A DNA stretch of 64,000 bases from Tsukamurella asaccharolytica (GTDB lineage: Bacteria; Actinomycetota; Actinomycetes; Mycobacteriales; Mycobacteriaceae), in contig NZ_VIGW01000001.1 of assembly GCF_007858435.1 (NCBI RefSeq), positions 496,001 through 560,000 of the forward strand. Direction: 5' to 3'. Position 1 is the first letter of the stretch. Each line of letters starts with the position of its first letter. The notes beneath the pieces are model-generated. The model was given only the letters and a program-made list of their open reading frames with translations, did not search any database and was not told the origin of the DNA. Below are positions 34,329 through 48,001 of this stretch, piece by piece. Position numbers and translations under genes: made by a program.

Positions 34329-35255
34329 ATGTCGATGCGCACCCGCCCGTCTGTGTCCCTGCTCGGCGCGGCGGTCCTCGCCACGACGGCCGCGGTCGGC
34401 GGCGCCCCGGCGCACGCGGCACCCGCCGCTCCCACGTACGTCGCGCTCGGCGATTCCTACTCCTCCCTCCCCGCCGACGCCACCGTCGGTGCCTCGCAGC
34501 AGGAGCGCGCGTGCGGCCGGTCCACGCACAACTACCCGAAGCTGGTCGCCGCGTCGCTGGGACTCGCCCCGGACGCACTGCGGGACAACACCTGCGGCGG
34601 CGCCCAGACGAGGGACGCCTTCGCACGTCAGCACGCGGGCTCCGCGAAGACCGGTTACTACGACGCCGCGCCGCAGCTCGACGGGATCACCCCCGCCACG
34701 AAGCTCGTCACCGTCTCCCTCGGCGGGAACGACAGCGACCTGTATTCGAGCATTCTCGAATCCTGCGCGGTGGCTCCGCGATCGGCCGCCATCCGCTGCA
34801 CTTCCGATGAACGCACCCGCCCGGCCCGCCTCTCCGACGGTGCCGTCGCCTCCCACCTCGCCCAGATCACAGCATCGAACGAACGCATCATCCGTGCCGT
34901 CCGCGAGCGCTCGCCGCACGCCCGGGTCCTCCTGGTGGGCTACCCCGCCATCTTCGCCGGCGACAGCACCTGCGCCGCGATCGCCCCCTTCCGCTCCGCC
35001 TCGATCCCGTGGATGCGCAGCATCCTCACCGAGCGGCTCAACGACGCCGTCCAGCGCGCCGCGGTGAACGCCCGCGCCGAGTACGTCGATATGGAGGCAC
35101 CGTCGAAGGGCCACGAGCTGTGCAGCGCGCGCCCGTGGATCAACGGCGTCAACGAGGTGCCCCGCGCCGCCTCCCTGCATCCCTTCCCCGAGGAGGGCGA
35201 GGCGGTCGCCACCGCCGTCACCGCCGCGGTGCGGGCGTCAGGCCCGCGCCTGTAA
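34329..35255 (+). CDS. secreted SGNH/GDSL hydrolase
   Basis: 308 residues with a signal peptide (residues 1-30, cleavage near AHA-AP). Block I is VALGDSYSS with nucleophile Ser43, block III is GGNDSD, and block V is SLHPFPEEG with the catalytic His; this is the SGNH set. The mature domain carries six Cys residues, which suits an extracellular, disulfide-stabilised esterase or lipase of the SEST type. It starts at ATG 34329 (or ATG 34335) with GGCGGCA upstream. It is probably monocistronic, convergent with gabD2 downstream. Confidence 0.9.
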   Translation: MSMRTRPSVSLLGAAVLATTAAVGGAPAHAAPAAPTYVALGDSYSSLPADATVGASQQERACGRSTHNYPKLVAASLGLAPDALRDNTCGGAQTRDAFARQHAGSAKTGYYDAAPQLDGITPATKLVTVSLGGNDSDLYSSILESCAVAPRSAAIRCTSDERTRPARLSDGAVASHLAQITASNERIIRAVRERSPHARVLLVGYPAIFAGDSTCAAIAPFRSASIPWMRSILTERLNDAVQRAAVNARAEYVDMEAPSKGHELCSARPWINGVNEVPRAASLHPFPEEGEAVATAVTAAVRASGPRL

Positions 35256-35287
35256 CCGCTCCCGCGTCGCCTCGTCGGCGGGCAGGA

Positions 35288-36838
35288 CTACCGGCCGATC
35301 AGCTTGAGCGCCCTGATCGCCGACGGGACGACGTTGAGGAAGACGTTGCGCGGCACGCCCTTGATGCCGCCGATGCCGATGATCCGCTGCTGCGCAATGG
35401 TCTTCGACTCGCAGTACTTGAGCAGGCCCTCGGTGCCGTGGCGGCGGCCGACGCCCGAGATGCCCATGCCGCCCATCGGCGCGGCGGTGGAGCCCCACGC
35501 GGCGGCGTAGCCCTCGTTGATGTTCACGGTGCCGGCGTTGATCCGCTCGGCGATCTCCTGGGCCTGCTTCGTCGTACCCGCGAAAACGCTGGCGTTGAGG
35601 CCGTACTCGGTGTCGTTGGCCTTCTCGACGGCCTCGTCGACGGAGTCCACGGGGTAGATCGAGACCAGCGGGCCGAAAGTCTCCGACTTGAAGCAGACGG
35701 CCTCCTCCGGCACGTCCTTGAGCACGGTCGGCTCGTAGAAGAACGGGCCGAGGTCGGGACGCGCCTTGCCGCCGGCAAGCACCGTCGCGCCCTTGGCGAC
35801 GGCGTCGTCGACGTGCGCGGCCACGGTGTCGATCTGCGACTTCGACGCGAGCGAGCCCATCTCATTCTGGAAGTCGTAGCCGGCGCCCAGTGCGAGCGCG
35901 GCGGTGCGCTCGGCGAAGGCGCGCGCGAACTCGTCGGCGATCTCCCGCTCGACGTAGATCCGCTCGATCGAGATGCAGAGCTGACCCGAGTTCGAGAACG
36001 CGGCGCGGGCGGCACCGTCGGCCGTGTGCGCGATGTCGGCGTCCTTGGTGACCACCATCGGGTTCTTGCCGCCCAGCTCGGCCGAGAAGCCGATCAGGCG
36101 CTTGCCGCACTGCTCGGCGAGGGTCGCGCCGGTGGCGGAGGAGCCGGTGAACATGAGGTAGTCGGCGCGCTCGACGATCGCGGTGCCCACGACGCCGCCC
36201 GGGCCGGGGACCACGGCGAACAGGTCGCGCGGCAGGCCGGCGCAGTAGAGCAGCTCGACGGCCGCGAGGGCGCAGTACGGGGTCTGCGAGTCGGGCTTGA
36301 GCACGACGGCGTTGCCGGCGGCCAGCGCGGCGACACCGTCGGAGACCGCCAAGGTGATCGGGTAGTTCCACGGCGCGATCACGCCGACCACGCCCTTGGG
36401 CTGGTAGCGCACGCGGGTCTTGGTGAACACCGGCAGCATGCCGTCGGTGCTCTTCTCGGCCAGGATCTTGGGCGCGTTCTTCCCGTACCAGCGGGCCGTC
36501 ATCGCGACGTCCAGCGCCTCCTCCTGGGCGTACTGACGGGCCTTGCCGGTCTCCAGCTGCACCATGTCCATGAGCTCGGCGCGGTGGTCGCTCACCAGGT
36601 CCGCGAACTTCAGCAGAACCGCGGCGCGATCCTTGGCACTGCGGGCCGCCCACTGCTTCTGCGCCAGGCGCGCCCGCTCGAAGGCCTTCTCCACGTCGTC
36701 CACGGTTCCGACGGGGATCGTCGTGACCTTCTCGCCGGAGAACGCCTCGAGGACGTCGCGCGACTCGCGCTGCTCGGGGTGGTCGATCGCCGCGAGGGCG
36801 CGAAGACGGTCGAACGTGGCCTGGGTAGGTGCTGGCAT
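35288..36838 (-). CDS. gabD2: succinate-semialdehyde dehydrogenase GabD2
   Basis: 516 residues, within two residues of the M. tuberculosis GabD2 length, with matching segments throughout (YQPKGVVGVIAPWNYP, VVLKPDSQTPYCALA, DYLMFTGSSATG, IGFSAELGGKNPM, FSNSGQLCISIERIYVE, GGMGISGVGRRHG). Catalytic Glu is in ELGGK and the nucleophile Cys in GQLCIS. It oxidises succinic semialdehyde to succinate with NAD(P)+. I chose ATG 36838 (MPAPTQATFDRLRALAAID) because it corresponds to the M. tuberculosis start. A divergent spacer with a small hairpin (36919-36940) separates it from rraA. Confidence 0.95.
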   Translation of the reverse strand: MPAPTQATFDRLRALAAIDHPEQRESRDVLEAFSGEKVTTIPVGTVDDVEKAFERARLAQKQWAARSAKDRAAVLLKFADLVSDHRAELMDMVQLETGKARQYAQEEALDVAMTARWYGKNAPKILAEKSTDGMLPVFTKTRVRYQPKGVVGVIAPWNYPITLAVSDGVAALAAGNAVVLKPDSQTPYCALAAVELLYCAGLPRDLFAVVPGPGGVVGTAIVERADYLMFTGSSATGATLAEQCGKRLIGFSAELGGKNPMVVTKDADIAHTADGAARAAFSNSGQLCISIERIYVEREIADEFARAFAERTAALALGAGYDFQNEMGSLASKSQIDTVAAHVDDAVAKGATVLAGGKARPDLGPFFYEPTVLKDVPEEAVCFKSETFGPLVSIYPVDSVDEAVEKANDTEYGLNASVFAGTTKQAQEIAERINAGTVNINEGYAAAWGSTAAPMGGMGISGVGRRHGTEGLLKYCESKTIAQQRIIGIGGIKGVPRNVFLNVVPSAIRALKLIGR

Positions 36839-36918
36839 GACGCCAGAATACCTACTTGTTGATGGTGACTCAATAGCGATCGTGGATGGCCCTCGTGAGA
36901 GCGGCCGTTTCCTGAGCG

Positions 36919-36940
36919 ACGAGGCCGGATCTGGCCTCGT
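36919..36940. promoter_or_regulatory. 8-bp dyad between gabD2 and rraA
   Basis: ACGAGGCC (36919-36926) and GGCCTCGT (36933-36940) are exact inverted copies with a 6-base spacer, in the divergent promoter region. It could be an operator or a leader hairpin. Confidence 0.3.
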
Positions 36941-36984
36941 GACCCGGCAATCAGCCGGATTCACGAGGCGATACCCTGACGACC

Positions 36985-37476
36985 ATGAGCGACGTGCAGT
37001 TCACCCCCACCGCGGACCTGGTCGACGAGATCGGCCCCGACGTGCGCAGTTGCGATACGCAGTTCCGTCAGTTCGGCGGCCGCAAGCAGTTCGCCGGCGA
37101 GGTCGTCACGGTCAAGTGCTTCCAGGACAACGCGCTCCTCAAGTCGATTCTGGGCGAGCCGGGTGAGGGCCGCGTGCTGGTCATCGACGGCTCCGACGAG
37201 AACGGCGTCCCCTCGCTCCACACGGCGCTGGTCGGCGATCTCATCGCCGAGCTGGGCCGCAGCAACGGCTGGGCGGGGATCGTGGCCTACGGCGCGGTCC
37301 GCGACGCCGCCGTCATCGGCACCCTCGACATCGGCGTCAAAGCCCTGGGCACCAACCCGCGCAAGTCCACCAAGACCGCCGAGGGGCAGCGCGATGTGCC
37401 GCTCACCTTCGGCGGCGTGACGTTCACCCCCGGCGACCTACTCTTCAGCGACGACGACGGCATCGTGCTCCGATGA
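36985..37476 (+). CDS. rraA: RraA-family protein
   Basis: 163 residues, the normal RraA length. It starts [17 protein letters not shown] and contains the cofactor loop [20 protein letters not shown], where GxxxRD is the metal/oxaloacetate-aldolase signature. RraA proteins were named for RNase E inhibition, but many bind a divalent metal and act as 4-hydroxy-4-methyl-2-oxoglutarate aldolases or oxaloacetate decarboxylases. With the R-D pair present here, the enzymatic role cannot be excluded. The start ATG 36985 has CCTGACGACC upstream, without a clear ribosome site. Confidence 0.9.
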   Translation: MSDVQFTPTADLVDEIGPDVRSCDTQFRQFGGRKQFAGEVVTVKCFQDNALLKSILGEPGEGRVLVIDGSDENGVPSLHTALVGDLIAELGRSNGWAGIVAYGAVRDAAVIGTLDIGVKALGTNPRKSTKTAEGQRDVPLTFGGVTFTPGDLLFSDDDGIVLR

Positions 37477-37499
37477 CGCCGCTGCGGAGTCACTGACCG

Positions 37500-37730
37500 T
37501 CAGCGCGCGACGCGAGCGGACTGCCCGAAGACCTCCACCACGTCCCCGGCCGCGAGCTGCCGGCCCCGACGGACGTCGACCTCGCCGTTCACAGTGACTT
37601 CGCCCTCGGCGATCACGGCCTTGGCCTCGGCCCCGGAGTCGATGAGCCCCGCCAGCTTGAGGAACTGTCCCAGCCGGATCACATCGTCGGAGATGGTCAC
37701 GTCGATCGCCTCGCTCACGCGCACCATCAT
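37500..37730 (-). CDS. S4 RNA-binding domain protein (YbcJ-like)
   Basis: 76 residues made of a single S4 domain: DVIRLGQFLKLAGLIDSGAE, VIAEGEVTVNGEV and RRGRQLAAGDVVEV. The EGEVTVNGEVDxRRGR turn is the RNA-contacting part. Small free-standing S4 proteins bind structured RNA and assist ribosome function. It starts at ATG 37730, overlapping nothing, and lies between rraA (convergent) and the hydrolase (divergent). Confidence 0.88.
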   Translation of the reverse strand: MMVRVSEAIDVTISDDVIRLGQFLKLAGLIDSGAEAKAVIAEGEVTVNGEVDVRRGRQLAAGDVVEVFGQSARVAR

Positions 37731-37750
37731 GCCCGACTATCCTCACCGTT

Positions 37751-38608
37751 GTGCTGCTCGAGCTGGCGGGTACCCGCACCCACGTCGTGGTCGACGAACC
37801 GCACGCCTCGGCGAGCGGCCCACCGGTCGTGCTCAACTCCGGCCTGGCCGGGAACTGGTTCGACTGGGACGCCGTCACCGAGCTCCTGACCGCGAGCCGC
37901 ACCGTCGTGCGCCTGGACCGGCCCGGTTACGGCCTCTCCGATCCCTGGCCCGACGACGCCGTCCCCACCCTGGAGTCCGAGGTCACCCGGCTGCGCGAAT
38001 TGCTGGATGCTCTGGACATCGACACGGCCGTGATGGTGGGGCATTCGATGGCCAGCTTCTACGTCGAGGCGTTCGCCCGCGAATACCCGGACCGCACCGC
38101 GGGATCGGTCCTCCTCGACGGCAGCGTCGAGATCACTCCCCGCTGGGTGCTGCCGGGCGACCTGCGCGACACCCTGCTCCTGCGGTCCGCCGACGCGGCC
38201 GCCGCGGTGCGGATGAATCTGTTCGGCCCGGTCGCGCATCGGATGCTGGGGGCGAGTGCGCCGCCGCCCGAGTACGCGGAGATCCTCTCCTCCGAGGCCT
38301 ACTTCCGGGCGGCGTTCCTCGAGAACGGCCGCTACCCGGTGCTCGCGCACGACGTCGCGGATCTCCGGGAGCGCGCCCCCCTCCCGGCGGTTCCCTGGAC
38401 GGTGGCCGCGGCGTTCACCGGGCGACGCACCCCGTGGGCGAGCCACTGGCTGGAGCAGCAACGCGAACTGGCCGACGTGCTGCACGCGCGGTTCGCGGTG
38501 ATCGCGCCGAGTGGGCACCAGGCCATGGTCGATCAGCCCGCCCAGACGGCGGCGCTGATCCTGGATGCGACTAGCCGGCCCGAAGAACCCGCAGGTCCGA
38601 GGCGGTGA
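37751..38608 (+). CDS. alpha/beta hydrolase
   Basis: 285 residues. Oxyanion region around NSGLAGNWFDWDAV, RLDRPGYGLSD, and the nucleophile elbow GHSMAS with Ser99. His is probably in the C-terminal SGHQAMVDQP. The fold is a standard lid-containing hydrolase, with a lid of ~90 residues in the middle. Substrate unknown; likely a small ester, epoxide or lactone. The start is GTG 37751. Its end overlaps the small minus-strand gene by 38 bases. Confidence 0.87.
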   Translation: MLLELAGTRTHVVVDEPHASASGPPVVLNSGLAGNWFDWDAVTELLTASRTVVRLDRPGYGLSDPWPDDAVPTLESEVTRLRELLDALDIDTAVMVGHSMASFYVEAFAREYPDRTAGSVLLDGSVEITPRWVLPGDLRDTLLLRSADAAAAVRMNLFGPVAHRMLGASAPPPEYAEILSSEAYFRAAFLENGRYPVLAHDVADLRERAPLPAVPWTVAAAFTGRRTPWASHWLEQQRELADVLHARFAVIAPSGHQAMVDQPAQTAALILDATSRPEEPAGPRR

Positions 38609-38816
38609 CGAGACGTTCGCCATCCTCGGCGAGCGTGCGTGCGAGTCGGCGGCTCCGCAACCGGGAGATCGCTTTCGAACCCAGCAGGGTGGTGCGACGG
38701 TGCAGCTTCACGACGGTCTCCGGTGCTATCTGGATGCGGAACGGTTGCTTACGAATACTGTATTCCCCCCGCGCGGCAGGGTCCAGCGCTGCGACTCGAA
38801 GCGTGTCGCTCCTCAC
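38571..38816 (-). CDS. small basic hypothetical protein
   Basis: About 81 residues from GTG 38816: RSDTLRVAALDPAARGEYSI, FRIQIAPETVVKLHRRTTLL and a basic helical end. No family recognised, no signal peptide. The alternation of hydrophobic and charged residues looks like coding sequence rather than antisense noise. It is antisense to the 3' end of the hydrolase gene, so expression is uncertain, and the ribosome site is weak. Confidence 0.4.
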   Translation of the reverse strand: MRSDTLRVAALDPAARGEYSIRKQPFRIQIAPETVVKLHRRTTLLGSKAISRLRSRRLARTLAEDGERLVTASDLRVLRAG

Positions 38817-38909
38817 ATCCGGGTTCCGCCGAGCGCCCGCGCGCGCCGCGGCTACGCTGTGGGTGTTCGTGCAGCATTTCGCGTCCGCACCCATCCGCCA
38901 AGGAGAACC

Positions 38910-39434
38910 GTGTCCGATCTCGACGACCTGATCAAGTCCATCCCGCTCGCCGACATCGCCGCCCAGCTCGGCGTCTCGGAGGAGACCGCCTCGGAGGCCG
39001 TCAACCAGACGGTGCCGACGCTGCTCGCCGGCCTGCAGGCGCAGGACACCACCGAGCCGCAGGCCCAGCTCATCGACGCCGCCGACAACGGCGACGGCCA
39101 GGAGATCGTGGCCAGCCTCTTCGGTGAGAAGACCGACGACGTGGCCGCCGCGGCCGCCGCTCCCCTGTCCTCCGGCGTCACCGACGGCCTGGTCAAGCAG
39201 CTGCTCCCGATCCTGGCGCCCATCGTCATCAGCTTCGTCATGAAGAAGCTGGCCGGCGGAGGCGGCGCGGCGGCCCCGCAGCAGGAGCAGGCCCCGGCCC
39301 CGCAGCAGGGCGGCGGCGACGTGCTCGGCAGCATCCTGGGCAACATGCTCGGTGGCGCCAACCAGCAGGCCGGCGGCAACGCCGCGGGCAACGTGCTCGG
39401 CAACATCCTGGGCGGCCTGCTCAAGGGCAAGTAA
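38910..39434 (+). CDS. DUF937 family protein
   Basis: 174 residues from GTG 38910, five bases after AAGGAG, an ideal ribosome site. The N-terminal ~70 residues have the DUF937 helical repeat (LIKSIPLADIAAQLGVSEET, ASEAVNQTVPTLLAGLQAQ), then PILAPIVISFVMKKLAG. The C-terminal ~65 residues are Gly/Gln/Asn-rich with two copies of VLGxILGxxLGG. DUF937 proteins resemble YidB; their function is unclear. A perfect terminator follows the stop. Confidence 0.88.
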   Translation: MSDLDDLIKSIPLADIAAQLGVSEETASEAVNQTVPTLLAGLQAQDTTEPQAQLIDAADNGDGQEIVASLFGEKTDDVAAAAAAPLSSGVTDGLVKQLLPILAPIVISFVMKKLAGGGGAAAPQQEQAPAPQQGGGDVLGSILGNMLGGANQQAGGNAAGNVLGNILGGLLKGK

Positions 39435-39447
39435 CCCCTGAACGACC

Positions 39448-39479
39448 GAAGGCCGGCTCCCGTGCGGGAGCCGGCCTTC
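39448..39479. terminator. perfect bidirectional hairpin
   Basis: GAAGGCCGGCTCCC (39448-39461) and GGGAGCCGGCCTTC (39466-39479) pair over 14 bp with a 4-base loop GTGC, between the convergent DUF937 gene and gltD, so it can serve both. Confidence 0.85.
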
Positions 39480-39495
39480 GTGGTTCGACGATGCG

Positions 39496-40954
39496 TTACC
39501 GCTGCGGCGCGGTGGTGGGGACGATCGGCGCGGGCAGCGCGGTGTCGCCCATCAGGAAGCGGTCGACGGCGGCCGCGGCGCTGCGGCCCTCCGCGATCGC
39601 CCACACGATGAGCGACTGGCCCCGGCCGGCGTCGCCGGCGACGAAGACGCCCGGCACCGTCGACTGGAAGTCGTCGCCGCGGGCGACGTTGCCGCGCTCG
39701 CTGTACTCGACGCCCAGCTTGTCGAGCAGGTCGTCGCGCTGCGGGCCGACGAAGCCCATCGCCAGCAGCACGAGGTCGGCCTCGAGGGTGAAATCGGTGC
39801 CCTCGACCTTCTCGAACCGGCCGCCCTCCATCGTGACCTCGTAGGCCTTGAGGCCGGTGACCTTGCCGTCCTCGCCGACGAACTCCTCGGTGCTCACGGA
39901 GAAGACGCGCTCGCCGCCCTCCTCGTGTGCGGAGCTGATGCGGTACATGAGCGGGTAGGTCGGCCACGGCGTGGACTCGGCGCGCTCGCGCGGCGGCATC
40001 GGCATGATCTCGAACTGATGCACGCTCGTGGCACCCTGGCGCAGCGAGGTGCCCAGGCAGTCGGCGCCGGTGTCGCCGCCGCCGATGATGACGACCTTCT
40101 TGTCCTTGGCGTGCAGCGGCGGCACACCGTTCTCGTCGACGACGTCGTCGCCGACCGCGGCACGGTTGGCCCAGGGCAGGAACTCCATCGCCTGGTGGAT
40201 GCCATCGAGCTCCCGGCCGGGGATCGGCAGGTCGCGCCACACGGTGGCGCCGTTGGCGAGCACGACCGCGTCGAAGTCCTCGCGGAGCTGCTCGACGGTC
40301 ACGTCGACGCCCACGTTGACGCCGGTCTTGAAGACGGTGCCCTCGGCGTTCATCTGGGCGAGGCGGCGGTCGATGTGCCGCTTCTCCATCTTGAACTCGG
40401 GGATGCCGTAGCGGAGCAGGCCTCCGATGCGGTCGGCGCGCTCGAAGACGGTCACCGTGTGCCCGCCGCGGGTGAGCTGCTGCGCGGCGGCCAGCCCCGC
40501 GGGGCCCGACCCGACGACCGCGATCTTCTTGCCCGTCAGCTTGGTCGGATGCTGCGGCGAGACCCAGCCCTCGTCGAAGGCCTTATCGATGAGCTCGACC
40601 TCGACCTGCTTGATGGTGACGGGGTCCTGGTTGATGCCGAGCACGCACGAGGCCTCGCAGGGCGCGGGGCACAGCCGCCCGGTGAACTCCGGGAAGTTGT
40701 TCGTCGCGTGCAGCCGCTCGATGCCGTCGTGCCAGCGGTCCTTGTAGGCCAGCGTGTTCCACTCGGGGATCAGGTTTCCGAGCGGGCAGCCGTTGTGGCA
40801 GAACGGGATACCGCAGTCCATGCACCGGGAGGCCTGCTTCCGCAGGGTGGTCCCGTCGAAGGGCTTGTAGACCTCGTTCCAGTCCAGGAGCCGCAGCGGG
40901 ACGGGCCGGCGCACCGGGGTCTCGCGCGAGTTGTTCTTCAGAAAGCCTTGCGGA

Positions 40955-40962
<8 letters not shown>
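39496..40962 (-). CDS. gltD: glutamate synthase [NADPH] small subunit
   Basis: 488 residues. The N-terminal ferredoxin-like part has the two Cys clusters ([17 protein letters not shown] and CPAPCEASC) for 4Fe-4S centres. It is followed by the FAD motif [15 protein letters not shown] and the NADPH motif [13 protein letters not shown], then the closing [12 protein letters not shown]. It delivers electrons from NADPH to GltB for glutamate formation from glutamine and 2-oxoglutarate. The start ATG 40962 overlaps the gltB end by 8 bases, so the two are translated together. Confidence 0.97.
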
Positions 40963-45562
<4,600 letters not shown>

Positions 45563-45780
45563 CGAATACCTGCCTCTACGCAGCGCCTCACGGCGGAACG
45601 GGTTCTTCAAGGTTCGGCGATCGAAGACTGCAGATCACCTCAGGCATCGTTGGCTGTACGGAAAACTGTAGTTTCCGCGCCCCGGATCACCAAATGGAAG
45701 GTCAACCTTACTGGCCTGGACCAGCGCTGATGCACCTGCGAAGCCCCGCGGGCCGCTCGTTTCGGCTAGGTTTCCACGAC

Positions 45781-46560
45781 GTGACCGGAAGTGATCCGGG
45801 CGAGCTGCTCACGGTGGGACCGGGACTCGCCGTCGCGCTCGTCGCCCTCGCCCTGACGGGCGCGGCCGTCGCGTGGCTCGGACGCACCGGATACGGCCCC
45901 GCGATCCTCGGTTCGACGGCCCGCGCGACGGTCCAGCTCGCGCTGCTCGGGATGGCACTCACGATGATCGTGCGGAGCCTGTGGTTGACAGCGGCGTTCG
46001 TGCTGCTCATGGGCGTCACCGCGGGGTGGACGGCGGCGCGGCGCATCGTCGGCCGACGGCCTCGATGGTCGGAGCTGGCGGCGACGACCGGAGCGGTCGC
46101 CGGGCCGGCGGCCCTCCTGACCGTCGCACTCATCACGACCGGGGTATTGCCGGCACGCGGAATCGCCGTGATTCCCGTGGCGGGCAGCGCGATCGGCGCG
46201 GCGATGGCCGGGGCGGGACTCGCCGGGAGGCGCGCCCTCGAGGAGTTGACCGCCCGCCGCGGCGAGTTGGAGGCCGGTCTCGCGCTGGGCCTGAATCCAC
46301 GGTTCGTGCGGCTGGAGCTGGCGCGCGCCGCATCCTCGACCGCCCTGATCCCCGCGCTGGACCAGACGCGGACCGTCGGGCTGGTGACGATCCCCGGCGC
46401 GTTCGTGGGGATGGTGCTGGGCGGCGCCTCTCCCCTGGCCGCGGCGGTCATGCAGCTGTACGTGCTGGTCGCGATCCTGTGCGTGACGCCGATCGCCGTC
46501 GTCGCAGTGACCTGGCTGGCGGCGGACGGCCGGTACGACGCCGGGGCGCCGAACTACTGA
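45781..46560 (+). CDS. FetB/UPF0014-type membrane permease
   Basis: 259 residues from GTG 45781, the same length as E. coli FetB. Seven or so hydrophobic helices; conserved pieces are GYGPAILGSTARATVQLALL, RGIAVIPVAGSAIGAAMAGA and TVGLVTIPGAFVGMVLGGASP, the UPF0014 signatures. FetB with its ATPase FetA exports iron in E. coli; here no ATPase gene is adjacent. An ATG at 45730 would add 17 residues but has no ribosome site. It is convergent with the ydbC-like gene. Confidence 0.88.
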   Translation: MTGSDPGELLTVGPGLAVALVALALTGAAVAWLGRTGYGPAILGSTARATVQLALLGMALTMIVRSLWLTAAFVLLMGVTAGWTAARRIVGRRPRWSELAATTGAVAGPAALLTVALITTGVLPARGIAVIPVAGSAIGAAMAGAGLAGRRALEELTARRGELEAGLALGLNPRFVRLELARAASSTALIPALDQTRTVGLVTIPGAFVGMVLGGASPLAAAVMQLYVLVAILCVTPIAVVAVTWLAADGRYDAGAPNY

Positions 46561-46570
46561 AATCGTGTGG

Positions 46571-47443
46571 TCAGCGAGCGCCGATGGCGTCCAGCTCCGC
46601 GACGGCGTCGGCGGGCAGTTCTAGTGCCGCACCGGCGACGTTCTCGCGCAGGTGCACCACCGACGAGGTGCCCGGGATGAGCAGGATGTTCGGCGAGCGC
46701 TGCAGCAGCCACGCGAGGGCGACCGCCATCGGGGTCGCGCCGAGGCGGGCCGCGACGGCGCTCAGCACGTCCGACTGCAGCGGGCTGAAGCCGCCCAGTG
46801 GGAAGTAGGGGACGTACGCGATGCCCTGCGCCGCGAGCGAATCCACCAACTCGTCATCCACGCGGTGGGCGATGTTGTAGAAGTTCTGCACGCACGCCAC
46901 CGGCGCGATCGACTGGGCCTCGGCGACCTGCTCGGCCGACACGGTGCTGACGCCCAGGTGCCGGATCAGACCCTGCTGCTGCAGCTCCGCGAGCACCGTG
47001 AAGGGCTCGGCGATCGAGCCGGCACTGGGGCTGTCGAAGTCGCCGACGCGCAGGTTCACCACGTCGATCGCCTCCAGGCCGAGGCGCTCGAGGTTCTCGT
47101 CGACGGCGCGACGCAGGTCGTCGGGCGCCAGCGCCGGCGGCCAGCCACCGGTGGCATCGCGCCGCGCGCCCACCTTGGTCACGATGTGCAGCGAATCCGG
47201 ATAGGGATGCAGCGCCTCGCGGATGATCTCGTTGGTGACGAAGGGGCCGTAGTAGTCGCTGGTGTCGATGTGCGTGATGCCGAGGTCGATCACGTCGTGC
47301 AGCACCTCGATCGCGGCCTCGCGGTCGGCGGGCGGGCCGAAGACGTGCGGACCTGCGAGTTGCATGGCGCCGTAACCGAATCGGGTCACGGTGAGCTCGC
47401 CGCCGAGGTCGAAGGTGCCGCCGGGCAGGGTGGGTGCAGTCAT
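46571..47443 (-). CDS. aldo/keto reductase, YdbC (PdxI)-like
   Basis: 290 residues. It tracks E. coli YdbC closely: RFGYGAMQLAGPHVFGPPAD, IDTSDYYGPFVTNEIIREAL, TKVGARRD, DVVNLRVGD, CVQNFYNIAHR, ALAWLLQRSPNILLIPGTSS. Catalytic Asp, Tyr (DYYGP) and Lys (VTK) are present; the usual active-site His is replaced by the NLR segment, as in YdbC. E. coli YdbC reduces pyridoxal, so a vitamin B6 reductase role is possible. NADPH specificity is expected from the R-E-N end of the barrel. The start ATG 47443 is close to the divergent regulator's 3' end. Confidence 0.9.
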   Translation of the reverse strand: MTAPTLPGGTFDLGGELTVTRFGYGAMQLAGPHVFGPPADREAAIEVLHDVIDLGITHIDTSDYYGPFVTNEIIREALHPYPDSLHIVTKVGARRDATGGWPPALAPDDLRRAVDENLERLGLEAIDVVNLRVGDFDSPSAGSIAEPFTVLAELQQQGLIRHLGVSTVSAEQVAEAQSIAPVACVQNFYNIAHRVDDELVDSLAAQGIAYVPYFPLGGFSPLQSDVLSAVAARLGATPMAVALAWLLQRSPNILLIPGTSSVVHLRENVAGAALELPADAVAELDAIGAR

Positions 47444-47474
47444 GCACCCATCATCGCACCGCCGTCGCCCGGTG

Positions 47475-47936
47475 TCAGTGCCCGTGCTTGGCCTCGCGGA
47501 CCTGACGCCAGCGTTCCATCATCTCGGGAAGCTCGGTGATCATGAACTCGAAGAAGTCCCGCATCACCGACAGCCGTTCCGCGGCTGGGCTGTCGGCCGG
47601 AAGCTCTTCGATTCCTTCGTCCGCCAGGTCGCGCCACCGTTCCAGGATCGGGTTTCGGGCGGCGAAGGCCTCGTACCAGATGTCGTCCCCGAGGGTGATC
47701 AGGCTGTGCCTGGACCCGGGGACGTGCGTGCGGCGGATCATGCCCGTCTGCTCCAGATAGCTCACCGCGCCCGATACTGCGCCCGCGGAAACCTGCAGCT
47801 GCGCAGCGATCTGCGACGGCGTGAGTGCGGCCTCCGGGGAACTGAGCACCGCCGCGAAGACGCGGGACGCCATGCGCTGCATGCCCGCATCCACGAACGC
47901 GGCGGCCATGTTCTCGACGAAGTTCGGCGCATCCAT
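47475..47936 (-). CDS. MarR/GbsR-type regulator
   Basis: 153 residues. The winged HTH lies at about residues 25-85: MQRMASRVFAAVLSSPEAAL, TPSQIAAQLQVSAGAVSGAV, SYLEQTGMIRRTHVPGSRHS. A helical dimer region with many Glu/Met residues follows. The relatives regulate transporters of the GbsR/MarR group. The gene is divergent from the ABC genes; the spacer holds a perfect 9-bp dyad (47963-47984), strongly suggesting it represses its own and the exporter's promoters. ATG 47936 is the chosen start (five residues upstream are not family-like). Confidence 0.87.
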   Translation of the reverse strand: MDAPNFVENMAAAFVDAGMQRMASRVFAAVLSSPEAALTPSQIAAQLQVSAGAVSGAVSYLEQTGMIRRTHVPGSRHSLITLGDDIWYEAFAARNPILERWRDLADEGIEELPADSPAAERLSVMRDFFEFMITELPEMMERWRQVREAKHGH

Positions 47937-47962
47937 GCAGGTCACGATAGCCAAGATTCAGA

Positions 47963-47984
47963 CACTTCACAAATGTGTGAAGTG
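47963..47984. promoter_or_regulatory. operator between regulator and ABC exporter
   Basis: CACTTCACA (47963-47971) and TGTGAAGTG (47976-47984) are perfect inverted repeats with a 4-base spacer, midway between the two divergent starts (47936 and 48002). Confidence 0.7.
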
Positions 47985-48001
47985 GGCGTAGCCTCAGCGC
48001 C